NCBI RefSeq assembly: GCF_001870465.1
Contig: NZ_MDGK01000015.1
Location: forward strand, 496,001 to 560,000
Direction of reading: 5' to 3'
Length of the DNA: 64,000 nucleotides
Origin: Pseudomonas extremorientalis
Lineage (GTDB): Bacteria; Pseudomonadota; Gammaproteobacteria; Pseudomonadales; Pseudomonadaceae
The notes under the pieces were generated by a model, which was given only the letters and a program-made list of their open reading frames with translations, was not told the DNA's origin and did not search any database. A program made the position numbers and the translations under genes. Below are positions 7,039-15,299 of the stretch, in pieces (the stretch's first letter is position 1; each line of letters begins with the position of its first letter).

Positions 7039-9591
7039 TCAGAAGAAGCGGGTGATGCTGACCTTGGCATCACGGCCCTTGGTGTAGGCGCGGTCGCCGC
7101 TCAGTGCCGGGCGGAAGTTGTTGTTGAACAGGTTGTCCACGGTGAAGTTCACCTCGGTGCCTTTCAGATAAGCCTGTTGGGGTTTCCATTTGGCGAACAG
7201 GCCCTGGGTGTTGTAGCGCTTGTTGCCGTACTGGTCGTAGAACAGATCACCCACGCTACTGCCAGGGCCGCCGGAGTATTTATCACTGGGCAAACGTGTG
7301 GTTGCCCCGACGAACTGGCCCGTCCAGCCGACCTGGGCATCCCACGCCGGAATATTGGTGCCCACCACCAGCACCCATTTGGTCGGCGGAATATCGCGCG
7401 CGGCCACGTTCGGGCCCCACGGGTTGGTGTACGCACCTTGGTGGTCACCCTTGGCATAAGCGAACGATACCGAGCCGAACAGGTAGGTGGAGTTGTAGAA
7501 CGATTCGAGCTCGAAGCCCTTGATGGTCAGCCCGCCGATGTTGCGGTAGTTGGACATGGCCCCCGGCGGGCAGGCGGTGGAGATGGTCCCGCCATTGATG
7601 GCCTGGTTCTGGCAGCCGACACCTGTGGCCTTGAAAATCTCGTCTTCGACTTTGTTGTGGAAGAAGGTGGTGCGCAGCTGCAGGTTGTCGTCATGGGCGA
7701 TCAGGTTGTCGAAGCTGCTGACGCTGCCCACGCTGATCGAGGTGATGCGTTCCGGGTCGAGGTCGACGCTGGTGGCGGTGCGGTTGCCCAGGCCTTGAAC
7801 TTCGTACTGCTCGTCGATCACCGGCGCACGCCAGGTCTTGCTCCAGTTGGCGAATAGCCCCAGGTTCGGGTTGACGGTCCAGAACACCGCCAGGCGCGGC
7901 GACCAGCCAGTGTAGGTGCGGTCGCTGTAATCGTGGCCGACGGACGGGTCGGGATTGCTGTAGTACGGCGCATCGTTGGCTTCGCCACGGTTGCGGACAT
8001 GGTCGTAGCGCATCGATGGCGTGATGGTGACGTCGCCCAGCGTGACGGCATCCTGTACGAAGAAACTGTTGGTATCGACCTTGCCATGGGGCATGAAGCC
8101 TGGCTGGAAATGCCCATAGTTATAGCGTGGGGTGTTGTACGTGGTACCCGGCATCCACATCTCGGTTTCGCGGATGTGCTTGCGGATTTGGCCGCCGACC
8201 GTGACGGCATGCTGCAAGGGACCTGTATCAAACAGGCTGACGTTGCGTATGTCGAGGTTCTTGTCGGTGTAGGCGGTGTCCATCTTGCGCCCGCCGGTGG
8301 CCAGTTGGAAAAACGCCGTGGCGTCGCGTTCGTCGGTCTGGTCGGTGTTGGACTGGGAGTACTTGACGGTCAGGTCCACCAGCGGGTTGTCCAGCGGGGT
8401 GTATTCATATTTGCCGGACCAGGTGGTGTCGACGGTGTCGCGGTGGGCCAGAAAACGCTTGAGTGCCGCTTCGTAGCCATAGCGGTCAATATTGGCCTGG
8501 GTGGGCGGCGTGGGATAGCTGGCGGCAGAAAACGGTGTCCAACGGTCGCTGTGTGAACGCGAGTAGGACAAGCCAACGGCGTGCTCTTCGGTGAAGTGGG
8601 CGTTGACCTTGAACAGCTTGCCGTCGACGTTCTGGGCGGAGTTCGGCAGGCGCTGGGGGTTGATCGGGTATTGGTTGTTCTCGTTGGGTAATTTGGCGGC
8701 CACCTTCATGTCGTCGCCGTCGCGTTGGGTCAGGTAAGCCAGGGCATCAAAGCGTCCGTCGTCGGTGCGACCATACACGGCGCTGCTGTAGACCTGCTCG
8801 TGGTCGTTGCTGGAGTAACCGTATTTGAGCATCGCACCGCTGTTGCGGCCGTCCTTGAGCAGGTCGGGGGCGTCCTTGGTGGTCATGTTGACCGTGCCGC
8901 CGAAACCGCCGTTGCCAGTGAATGGCGAGTTGGGGCCTTTCTCCACCTCAATGCTTTTGATCAGCTCGGGCTCGATGAATACGGTGCCTTGTTGATAGCG
9001 CTCAAAGCCGCTCTTGGTGGCGCCATCGACGGTCAGCGGCACGTCTTCGGCATCGCCAAAACCACGGATGTTGATGGTCTGGCCGCCAGGCTTCAGCGAA
9101 CCGCCCTGGCTCACGCCGGGCAGGGTCTGCAGCAGGCTGGGGATGTTGTTGGACTGGTAGCGGTCGATGTCTTCCTGGCTCAGGGTCGAGCGGCCGACGG
9201 TGCTGGAGTCGACCTCGGTACCAGTGCCTATCACGCTCAAGGCGTCCAGTTGGATTGCGCCGCTGTTGGTGGTCTTGCCCTCATCGGGGCGCACGACATA
9301 AGTGCTGCCAACCTTGATCAGGGTGAACTCGCCGTTTTTCAGCAGGGTGCGAATCGCCACTTCCGGCGTAAAGTCGCCGTTGAGCGCGGGCGCCTGCACG
9401 TTCTTGAGCAGCTCTTCGTCGAACAGCAACTGGATCTGAGCCTGCTGCGCCACCTGGCTCAGGGATGTGGCCAGCGCCTGGGCTGGCAGCGTGAATGCCT
9501 CGGCCTGGGCACTGAGGCTCAATACCAGGCAGCTGGCGATGAGGGTCGGTCGAAGAAACAGGTGCGAAGCGTGGCAAGGCGCGCGAAACAT
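7039..9591 (-). CDS. TonB-dependent heme/hemoglobin-type receptor with STN signalling domain
   Basis: This 850-residue outer-membrane receptor starts at 9591 behind GGGG, with a signal peptide ending near AEA. An STN/secretin domain follows (FTLPAQALATSLSQVAQQA, about residues 35-105), then a TonB-box-like DALSVIG, the plug (LLQTLPGVSQ, INIRGFGD) and the barrel ending in RFF. The barrel has NLGLFANWSKTWRAP, similar to the FRAP box of heme receptors, and the plug resembles HasR/TbpA-type proteins. The STN domain and the adjacent FecR/FecI genes imply that ligand binding induces its own transcription. No hemophore gene (hasA) is in the window, so the ligand remains inferred. Confidence 0.85.
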   Translation of the reverse strand: MFRAPCHASHLFLRPTLIASCLVLSLSAQAEAFTLPAQALATSLSQVAQQAQIQLLFDEELLKNVQAPALNGDFTPEVAIRTLLKNGEFTLIKVGSTYVVRPDEGKTTNSGAIQLDALSVIGTGTEVDSSTVGRSTLSQEDIDRYQSNNIPSLLQTLPGVSQGGSLKPGGQTINIRGFGDAEDVPLTVDGATKSGFERYQQGTVFIEPELIKSIEVEKGPNSPFTGNGGFGGTVNMTTKDAPDLLKDGRNSGAMLKYGYSSNDHEQVYSSAVYGRTDDGRFDALAYLTQRDGDDMKVAAKLPNENNQYPINPQRLPNSAQNVDGKLFKVNAHFTEEHAVGLSYSRSHSDRWTPFSAASYPTPPTQANIDRYGYEAALKRFLAHRDTVDTTWSGKYEYTPLDNPLVDLTVKYSQSNTDQTDERDATAFFQLATGGRKMDTAYTDKNLDIRNVSLFDTGPLQHAVTVGGQIRKHIRETEMWMPGTTYNTPRYNYGHFQPGFMPHGKVDTNSFFVQDAVTLGDVTITPSMRYDHVRNRGEANDAPYYSNPDPSVGHDYSDRTYTGWSPRLAVFWTVNPNLGLFANWSKTWRAPVIDEQYEVQGLGNRTATSVDLDPERITSISVGSVSSFDNLIAHDDNLQLRTTFFHNKVEDEIFKATGVGCQNQAINGGTISTACPPGAMSNYRNIGGLTIKGFELESFYNSTYLFGSVSFAYAKGDHQGAYTNPWGPNVAARDIPPTKWVLVVGTNIPAWDAQVGWTGQFVGATTRLPSDKYSGGPGSSVGDLFYDQYGNKRYNTQGLFAKWKPQQAYLKGTEVNFTVDNLFNNNFRPALSGDRAYTKGRDAKVSITRFF

Positions 9592-9719
9592 GAAATCCCC
9601 CGGTATGGCCAACTGGCCGAAAAGGTGTGCGTATCGAACTCAGACCGGAGGAAGACGGTGCAGCTGAAAAAATCCACACCTGCGAATGCAAAATATTCTC
9701 AAATAAGAATTCAGTGGGG

Positions 9720-10688
9720 TTATTTGCTCGGTTCGATCCCCACGATGCCGTCGGTCGACATCACCGTTTTCACCGGCAGCAAGGCGGGCAGGGCGTTGAG
9801 CAGGGCGTCGGGATCATTCACATCCAGATTGCCCGAGACTTTCAGATGCGCCACGGTGTTACTGACCTGCAGTGGCGCCTGGGGGCGATACAGGCTCAAC
9901 TCATCGACCAGGCTGGCCAGCTCGCGGTTGCGAAACGCCAGATGACCACTGCGCCAGTCGGCGACCTCTTCGGGGGCGAGGGTCTGCTGCTGCAATGTGC
10001 CCTTGGCGTAGCTGAAGATCGCACGTTGCCGGGCGCCGAGCAGGGTGATGGGGCTTTTCGCGTCCGGCTCGAAGGCGACCTGGCCATGGGCGACGCTGAC
10101 CACCAGTTGCTGCTGGCTGCGGCGCACATCGAAGCCGGTACCGACCACGCGCACATTGGCCTCGCCGGCTTGCACGAACAGCGGCCGTTCCTTGTCGGCG
10201 GCCACTTCGATGTACAGCTGGCCCTTGTCCAGGTGCAGGATGCGCTGGTGTGCGGTGAAATCCACGCGTACGCGGGTGTTGGCATTCACATACAAGGTGC
10301 TGCCATCGGGCAGGTTGAGGGTGCGCATGCCTTTGGCATGGGCCGCGACCTGGGTGTGATACAGCTCGCGGGGGGCGCCGATAGGGGTAGCCAACACCGC
10401 GCACAGCAACGCGGCTGCCACGGCCAGGGCAGGGCGCCACACCGACGGTTTGCGCTTGGGCAGCGCCATGGGTTTGTTCAGTTGCTGCAATTGGGCCAGG
10501 TCTGCCCATAGTTGCTCGAATTCGGCATAGGCGCGGGCATGGGCGGGCTCGGCCTGCCAGGCGGCAAAGGCTTTTCGCTCGGCACGCCCCACGCCATTGC
10601 GGTTGCGCGCAAACCAGCTGGCGGCTTGGGCATCGATGGCGTCGCTGTCTTCGATGTCCTGCACGTCAGTGTCGCTCAGGCGGTTCAT
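9720..10688 (-). CDS. FecR-type anti-sigma factor / iron-transport sensor
   Basis: This 322-residue protein begins at 10688, its ATG overlapping the sigma-factor stop (ATGA). It has an N-terminal DUF4880-like domain (AASWFARNRNGVGRAERKAF), one transmembrane segment (about residues 93-115, PALAVAAALLCAVLATP) and a periplasmic FecR domain (LNLPDGSTLYVNANTRVRVD) with a C-terminal part expected to contact the receptor's STN domain. It holds the sigma factor inactive until the receptor is occupied. The receptor gene follows 128 bp downstream. Confidence 0.92.
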   Translation of the reverse strand: MNRLSDTDVQDIEDSDAIDAQAASWFARNRNGVGRAERKAFAAWQAEPAHARAYAEFEQLWADLAQLQQLNKPMALPKRKPSVWRPALAVAAALLCAVLATPIGAPRELYHTQVAAHAKGMRTLNLPDGSTLYVNANTRVRVDFTAHQRILHLDKGQLYIEVAADKERPLFVQAGEANVRVVGTGFDVRRSQQQLVVSVAHGQVAFEPDAKSPITLLGARQRAIFSYAKGTLQQQTLAPEEVADWRSGHLAFRNRELASLVDELSLYRPQAPLQVSNTVAHLKVSGNLDVNDPDALLNALPALLPVKTVMSTDGIVGIEPSK

Positions 10689-11224
10689 TCTGGCTGCTCC
10701 GTGCCGGGTTCGTGTTGAAGGCGTCGCTTGCAATGCAGCAGGGCAAAAGCGATGTGCTTTTCCACCATGCTGGTCGAAATGCCCATGCGCTCGGCGATCT
10801 GCGCCTGGCTCAGGCCTTCGAAGCGGTGCAGCATAAGGGCTTCTCGCCTGCGGGGCGAGAGTTCGGCGAGGACTTCTTTCAACTGTTCCAGGCGTTGCAA
10901 GCGTTGCGCGGCGGCCATGGGGTCGTTTTGCTCGTCGGTGACAGGCTCCGCATCCATTTCGGCCTGATCAGAGTGGACGGTGTGCCGTACCTTCTGTTTG
11001 CGCCAGTGATCACGCAGCAGGTTGCGCGCCATCTGGAACAGAAACGCCCGTGGCTGCTCGACCTTGGCCCGGTCGCGGTAGTCCAGCCACTGTGTGAAGA
11101 CATCCTGGGTCATGTCCGCCGCGTCGCTGGCGTTGTCGGTGCGTTTGCGCAGGAAATACAGGATGTCTGTATAAAACCCGCGAAAGGCATCGGCCGACAA
11201 CGGGTCGGGCTTGGGACGAGACAT
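10685..11224 (-). CDS. ECF sigma factor, FecI family
   Basis: This 179-residue protein has sigma-70 region 2 (DAADMTQDVFTQWLDYRD, RAFLFQMARNLLRDHWRK) and region 4 (LAELSPRRREALMLHRFEGLSQAQIAERMGIS). It should direct RNA polymerase to the receptor promoter when released by the adjacent FecR-like protein. A Fur-box-like sequence lies about 47 bp upstream, so iron probably represses it. It is translationally coupled to the anti-sigma gene. Confidence 0.93.
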   Translation of the reverse strand: MSRPKPDPLSADAFRGFYTDILYFLRKRTDNASDAADMTQDVFTQWLDYRDRAKVEQPRAFLFQMARNLLRDHWRKQKVRHTVHSDQAEMDAEPVTDEQNDPMAAAQRLQRLEQLKEVLAELSPRRREALMLHRFEGLSQAQIAERMGISTSMVEKHIAFALLHCKRRLQHEPGTEQPE

Positions 11225-11270
11225 GGATATCCTTCTTGACGAAGCACGACGTGGAAAAGTCGTGAATGAT

Positions 11271-11290
11271 ATCGAGAACTATTGTCATTT
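11271..11290 (-). promoter_or_regulatory. Fur box upstream of the ECF sigma gene
   Basis: Read on the minus strand the site is AAATGACAATAGTTCTCGAT, close to the Pseudomonas Fur site pattern AATGATAATAGTTCTCATT. Its position 47-66 bp before the sigma-factor ATG suits repression by iron-loaded Fur. The call comes from pattern recognition and established knowledge of Fur control of FecI-type sigma genes. Confidence 0.7.
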
Positions 11291-11398
11291 GTCATTCGGA
11301 TAAATGACAGTCGCTGAGTCCATGGCTGGTAATCAGCCGGGTATGACCTTTAATCCTACAAGCAGGTGAACAAAATCCCACTTGATAAGGAGAGAGTC

Positions 11399-11731
11399 AT
11401 GGCTGGATGGTATGAGTTGAGCAAAAGCAGCAACGGGCAGTTCCGTTTCGAGTTGAAGGCGGCGAACGCAGAAACCATTTTGACCAGCGAGCTTTACGTC
11501 ACCCGCAACGCAGCCGAAAACGGTATTGCTTCCGTGCAGACCAACAGCCCGCATGACGAGCGCTATGAGAAAAAAGTGGCCAGCAATGGCCAGCCGTTTT
11601 TTAACCTCAAGGCTGCCAATCACCAAGTGATTGGTACCAGCGAGCAGTATTCCTCGACAGCGGCACGGGACAATGGCATTGCAAGCGTAAAGGCCAATGG
11701 CCCGACGACCACGATCAAAGACAAGACTTGA
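11399..11731 (+). CDS. YegP family protein (two DUF1508 repeats)
   Basis: This 110-residue protein starts at the ATG after AAGGAGAG. It consists of two similar halves, the first with YELSKSSNGQFRFELKAANAETI and the second with KKVASNGQPFFNLKAANHQVI, each followed by TSE.Y and an NGIASV segment. This is the YegP double-repeat fold. The function is unknown; members are small soluble proteins often linked to stress. It is followed by a strong terminator shared with the convergent aldolase gene. Confidence 0.9.
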   Translation: MAGWYELSKSSNGQFRFELKAANAETILTSELYVTRNAAENGIASVQTNSPHDERYEKKVASNGQPFFNLKAANHQVIGTSEQYSSTAARDNGIASVKANGPTTTIKDKT

Positions 11732-11752
11732 AAGTGTCGCAAAAACCAAAAT

Positions 11753-11784
11753 GCCCCGGCTCGCAAGAACCGGGGCGTTTTTTC
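11753..11784 (+). terminator. Intrinsic terminator after yegP
   Basis: The hairpin GCCCCGG / CCGGGGC with a 10-base loop is followed by GTTTTTT. It also sits at the end of the convergent aldolase gene, whose stop overlaps the T run. Confidence 0.85.
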
Positions 11785-12661
11785 AGGCGACGTCCAGCAG
11801 CGCCTTCAATTGATTGCGTGCTGTTTCACCCAATGGGAACACCGGCAACCGTGGATCACCCGCTTCCAGCCCGGTCAACCGCAGCCCGGCCTTGATTGTC
11901 GCCGGTAACCCGCCCTTGAGGATGAACTCCAGCAATGGCAACTGGCGGTAAAACAGCGCCTGGGCCTGGTTCAGATCATTGCTCAATACCGCGTCGTACA
12001 AGTCCAGGTTGAGCTGTGGGATCAGGTTCGGCGCCGCCGTACACCAACCCTTGGCGCCCGCCACGAAGGCCTCCAGCGCCAGCGGGTTGCAGCCGTTGTA
12101 GAACGGCACGTCGCTGTGGCGATGCAACTGGTGCATGCGCTGGATATCCCCGGTGCTCTCCTTGACCATGGTCACGTTGGCCACTTGCTTGATGATGCGC
12201 AGGATCAAGTCCACCGACATGTCCGTGCCACTGGTGGCCGGGTTGTTGTAGAGCATGATCGGCACGCCGATGCTGTCGCCGATCGCGGCGTAGTGGGCGA
12301 GGATTTCCGCTTCGCTGAGCTTCCAGTAAGACGCCGGCAGCACCATCACCGCATCGGCGCCATTGGCCTCGGCGTAGCGCGCGCGGCGCACGGCCTTGGC
12401 GGTGGTCAGGTCGGACACGCTGACGATGGTCGGTACGCGCCGGGCAATCTTGGCCAGGCTGTAGGCGCTGACTTCATCCCACTCGGCATCGCTCAAGTAG
12501 GCGCCTTCGCCGGTGCTGCCCAACGGCGCGATGGCGTGTACGCCGCTGGCGATCAGGCGGTCGATGGAACGGCCCAGGGCGTCGAGGTCGATGCGTTGGC
12601 CGTCGGCGCTGAACGGGGTGATGGTGTAGCCGATGATGCCGTGGATGGTTGGGCTGGACAT
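11783..12661 (-). CDS. DapA-family pyruvate-dependent aldolase (not true DHDPS)
   Basis: This 292-residue TIM-barrel protein has the family signatures PLGSTGEGAYL, Tyr138 in LYNNPATSG and the Schiff-base lysine Lys167 in MVKESTGD. In true dihydrodipicolinate synthase the tyrosine is followed by PGRT, whose Arg138 binds the carboxylate; here the position is Thr143, so lysine synthesis is unlikely. The true dapA is at 58065-58943. It lies 28 bp after a class II aldolase gene and is probably co-transcribed, suggesting a catabolic pathway for a keto- or hydroxy-acid. Confidence 0.87.
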   Translation of the reverse strand: MSSPTIHGIIGYTITPFSADGQRIDLDALGRSIDRLIASGVHAIAPLGSTGEGAYLSDAEWDEVSAYSLAKIARRVPTIVSVSDLTTAKAVRRARYAEANGADAVMVLPASYWKLSEAEILAHYAAIGDSIGVPIMLYNNPATSGTDMSVDLILRIIKQVANVTMVKESTGDIQRMHQLHRHSDVPFYNGCNPLALEAFVAGAKGWCTAAPNLIPQLNLDLYDAVLSNDLNQAQALFYRQLPLLEFILKGGLPATIKAGLRLTGLEAGDPRLPVFPLGETARNQLKALLDVA

Positions 12662-12689
12662 GGAAAGTCTCCGGTCGAAAAAGGGCAGG

Positions 12690-13472
12690 TCAGTTCAGGC
12701 AATCGGCGTGTTGGCGCAGGTTCTGCCGGGCGTAGTAGTTGAACGCGGCGCCATGGCGCTTGGGCCGGGAAATCCAGGCATGGGCCTCGCGCCCCAGCGC
12801 CGGCAGGATCGGCTTGATGGTGCCGGCCGCCATCGCCAGCAACTGCAACTTGGCCGCGCGCTCGATCAACTGCGCGATCACACAGGCTTCCTCGATGCTC
12901 GCCCCGGTGGACAACTGGCCGTGGTGCGAGAGCAGGATCGCGCGTTTGTCACCCAAAGCCGTGGTGATGATTTCGCCTTCTTCGTTGCCCACCGGCACAC
13001 CCGGCCAGGTCTCCAGGAACGCGCAGTCTTCGTACAGCGGGCAGAGGTCCATATGGGACACCTGCAACGGGACTTCCAGCATCGACAGCGCGGCGATGTG
13101 CGTGGGGTGCGTGTGGATGATGCAATTCACATCCGGCCGCCCACGGTACACCCAGCTGTGAAAACGGTTGGCCGGGTTGGGAATGCCGTGGCCTTCCAGC
13201 ACCTCAAGATCCTCGTTCACCAGCAACAGGTTGCTGGCGGTGATCTCGTCAAACCCCAGGCCCAGTTGCTGGGTGTAATAGGTGCCCTGTTCCGGCCCGC
13301 GCGCGGTGATCTGCCCGGCCAGGCCGGAGTCGTGGCCGTTCTCGAACAGGATGCGACACGTGAGCGCCAGCTTTTGCCGGTCGGTCCACGTATTATCCGC
13401 CAGGGTGTTTTGCATCTGGGTCAGCGCTTGCTTGACCAGTTGGTCTTTCGGGAGTGCTAATGTCTTGGCCAT
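12690..13472 (-). CDS. Class II aldolase/adducin family protein
   Basis: This 260-residue protein starts at 13472 (MAKTLALPK) behind AAAGGA. The fold is marked by GLAGQITAR, the metal-binding HTHPTHIAAL (two His), LSHHGQLSTG and a Glu-rich helix (IEEACVIAQLIERAAKLQ). Relatives are L-fuculose-phosphate or ribulose-phosphate aldolases and various decarboxylase-like enzymes; the substrate cannot be assigned. It is first in a two-gene operon with the DapA-like gene and divergent from the XRE-cupin regulator, with a shared operator between them. Confidence 0.87.
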   Translation of the reverse strand: MAKTLALPKDQLVKQALTQMQNTLADNTWTDRQKLALTCRILFENGHDSGLAGQITARGPEQGTYYTQQLGLGFDEITASNLLLVNEDLEVLEGHGIPNPANRFHSWVYRGRPDVNCIIHTHPTHIAALSMLEVPLQVSHMDLCPLYEDCAFLETWPGVPVGNEEGEIITTALGDKRAILLSHHGQLSTGASIEEACVIAQLIERAAKLQLLAMAAGTIKPILPALGREAHAWISRPKRHGAAFNYYARQNLRQHADCLN

Positions 13473-13550
13473 GTCGGTGTCCTTTGGAGGGTTCAATGGA
13501 CGTCGGATTTGCTGTCTCCCGCTGCTCGCAAGGTCGTTGGGTGAAGGCAA

Positions 13551-13586
13551 ATGACACTAAAGATGCTATATGACACTTTGTGTCAT
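13551..13586. promoter_or_regulatory. Operator: perfect palindrome plus a direct half-site
   Basis: ATGACAC-TTT-GTGTCAT at 13570-13586 is a perfect inverted repeat. A further ATGACAC half-site starts at 13551, exactly 19 bp upstream of the first arm. The region lies between the divergent class II aldolase and XRE-cupin genes, so it is the probable binding site of that regulator, controlling both directions. Confidence 0.75.
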
Positions 13587-13631
13587 TGGCAAGCACAGCT
13601 CATCGCTTACTGCATGGATTAACCGCAGCGC

Positions 13632-14159
13632 ATGTCTATCCGTTTGAAATTATTGAGAAAAAAACTTGGCGTCACCCTGGAGGCCCTGGCCGAAAAGTCC
13701 GGGATGACCAAGAGTTACCTGTCCAAGGTCGAGCGCGGGCTCAACACGCCATCGATTGCCGCCGCGCTGAAACTGGCCAAGGCATTGAACGTGAAGGTCG
13801 AGGAACTGTTCAGCGAAGACAGCGTCAGCCTGGACAGCTACAGCCTGGTGCGCAGCCATGAGCGGCCCGACACCTCGCCCGGTTATGCGGTGCTGGCCCA
13901 TCAGGTCAGTGAACGCAGCCTGCTGCCGTTCATCATCTACCCGCCGGCGGAGTTCACCGACAAGACCTTCAAGGAGCATCTGGGCGAAGAGTTTCTGTTC
14001 GTGCATGAAGGCCAGGTAGAGGTGGACTTCATGAATGAACGGGTGATCCTGGAGCGGGGCGATGCATTGCACTTCAATGCGCAGAAGCCCCATCGGTTGC
14101 GTTCGGTGGGGCCGGTGCAGGCGCAGCTATTGGTGGTGGTGCACAGCGGCGAAGAGTGA
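13632..14159 (+). CDS. XRE-family transcriptional regulator with C-terminal cupin
   Basis: This 175-residue protein has an N-terminal helix-turn-helix (residues 2-60, LEALAEKSGMTKSYLSKVERG) and a C-terminal cupin_2 sensor domain (about 105-172, EEFLFVHEGQVEVDFMNE and GDALHFNAQKPHRLRSVG). Such regulators bind a small ligand in the cupin and usually control neighbouring catabolic genes. It is divergent from the two-aldolase operon. The ligand is unknown. Confidence 0.92.
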   Translation: MSIRLKLLRKKLGVTLEALAEKSGMTKSYLSKVERGLNTPSIAAALKLAKALNVKVEELFSEDSVSLDSYSLVRSHERPDTSPGYAVLAHQVSERSLLPFIIYPPAEFTDKTFKEHLGEEFLFVHEGQVEVDFMNERVILERGDALHFNAQKPHRLRSVGPVQAQLLVVVHSGEE

Positions 14160-15176
14160 TCAGCGTTCGACAGGAACTGACAGCGCCGGATTACCCAATG
14201 GATGGGTACGCGCCGCAAAGAACTTCAGCGCCACTCCAGCCCCATCGAACAATTGCGAATACCGCCGCTTCTGCTGACGAATAAACCCATCGCTGCGCCC
14301 CGACACCGAGATCGCCAGGGTTGTCACATCGGCCTGGCGAATCGCATCCACCAAGTGCTGATCCTGCGCCCCCAGCTCGTGGCCAAAGATGCACAGCGCG
14401 CCCCGGTGGTTCAGCAGTTGCTCATAACAGAACGACAGGTAATCCGAACTGCGGATGGTCTTGAGCTTCTCTTGCACCTTGCCCTCGTTGACGAACAGCG
14501 GCACATCGTCCAGGGTCTTGATGGTGTTGTTGATCGCAAAACTGCTGAGCAAGGTGCTATCGGTGGTCGGCAGTTTGCGCGCGGTGCCGTCGAGGTTGCG
14601 CACCAGGTGCAGGCCGCCGTGCAGGTACAAAATACGCGTGGCGTCGGTACGGGTGTTGCGCAGGTCGAAGCTGGCGTCGGCGCTGCGGAACAGATCGTCG
14701 ATGCCCGGCGTGTGCAGCGTCGCCCAGTAGTTGAGCAAGTCGTAGTTGCTGGTGAACACCGTCGCGTAGTGCTGCAACTCCGTGTTGAGGGTCGCCAGCG
14801 TCGACGGTTGCACCAGGCGCCAGGGGATATGCACGGCGTGGATGGTATTGATCAACGCTTCCTTGATCGCGTAATAGCGGTTGCGCGGTGCCGCCGAACT
14901 GACGGCCAGGGCCTTGTTGACCCGGCTGGTGGTCTTCAACGCGCCCAGGGCCTGCTCGAAGCTGCGGGTTTGCAGGGCATCGAACACGCTGAGTTCGGAT
15001 TGGCCGAGGGGTTTTTCTTCGACGGTGCGAGCGTTTTCGAACAGCGAGTCGTAGGCAAAGTCTTCCCAAATCGTGCGGCTGGCGCCGTTGCCGATCAGAA
15101 TCCCGCTGAAGTCGAGGCTCGCGCGCAGTGCGCTCCAGTCTTCAAGGTGGGCGTCTATATCCTGGAAATCCTTCAT
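14160..15176 (-). CDS. DUF4917 family protein, SIR2-like fold
   Basis: This 338-residue protein shows the order of motifs seen in SIR2-like NAD-binding proteins: ILIGNGASRTIW near residue 26, VFTSNYDLLNYWA near 138, ILYLHGGLHLV near 180 and CIFGHELGAQDQHLVDAI near 275. No other domain is visible. SIR2-like domains act as NADases in several anti-phage systems, but whether DUF4917 has that activity is not established. It stands alone between a regulator (convergent, adjacent stop) and an alcohol dehydrogenase gene (divergent). Confidence 0.8.
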   Translation of the reverse strand: MKDFQDIDAHLEDWSALRASLDFSGILIGNGASRTIWEDFAYDSLFENARTVEEKPLGQSELSVFDALQTRSFEQALGALKTTSRVNKALAVSSAAPRNRYYAIKEALINTIHAVHIPWRLVQPSTLATLNTELQHYATVFTSNYDLLNYWATLHTPGIDDLFRSADASFDLRNTRTDATRILYLHGGLHLVRNLDGTARKLPTTDSTLLSSFAINNTIKTLDDVPLFVNEGKVQEKLKTIRSSDYLSFCYEQLLNHRGALCIFGHELGAQDQHLVDAIRQADVTTLAISVSGRSDGFIRQQKRRYSQLFDGAGVALKFFAARTHPLGNPALSVPVER

Positions 15177-15299
15177 CGGGGCGGGTCTACTCGAAATCGG
15201 CTGGACGGTGACTTTATCACGAGCGAGCGTTGATCCTGATCAAGATGCAGAACGCGTGATCGGTTGATTCTGTAGGCATAAAGCCTCTGAGGATTGACC

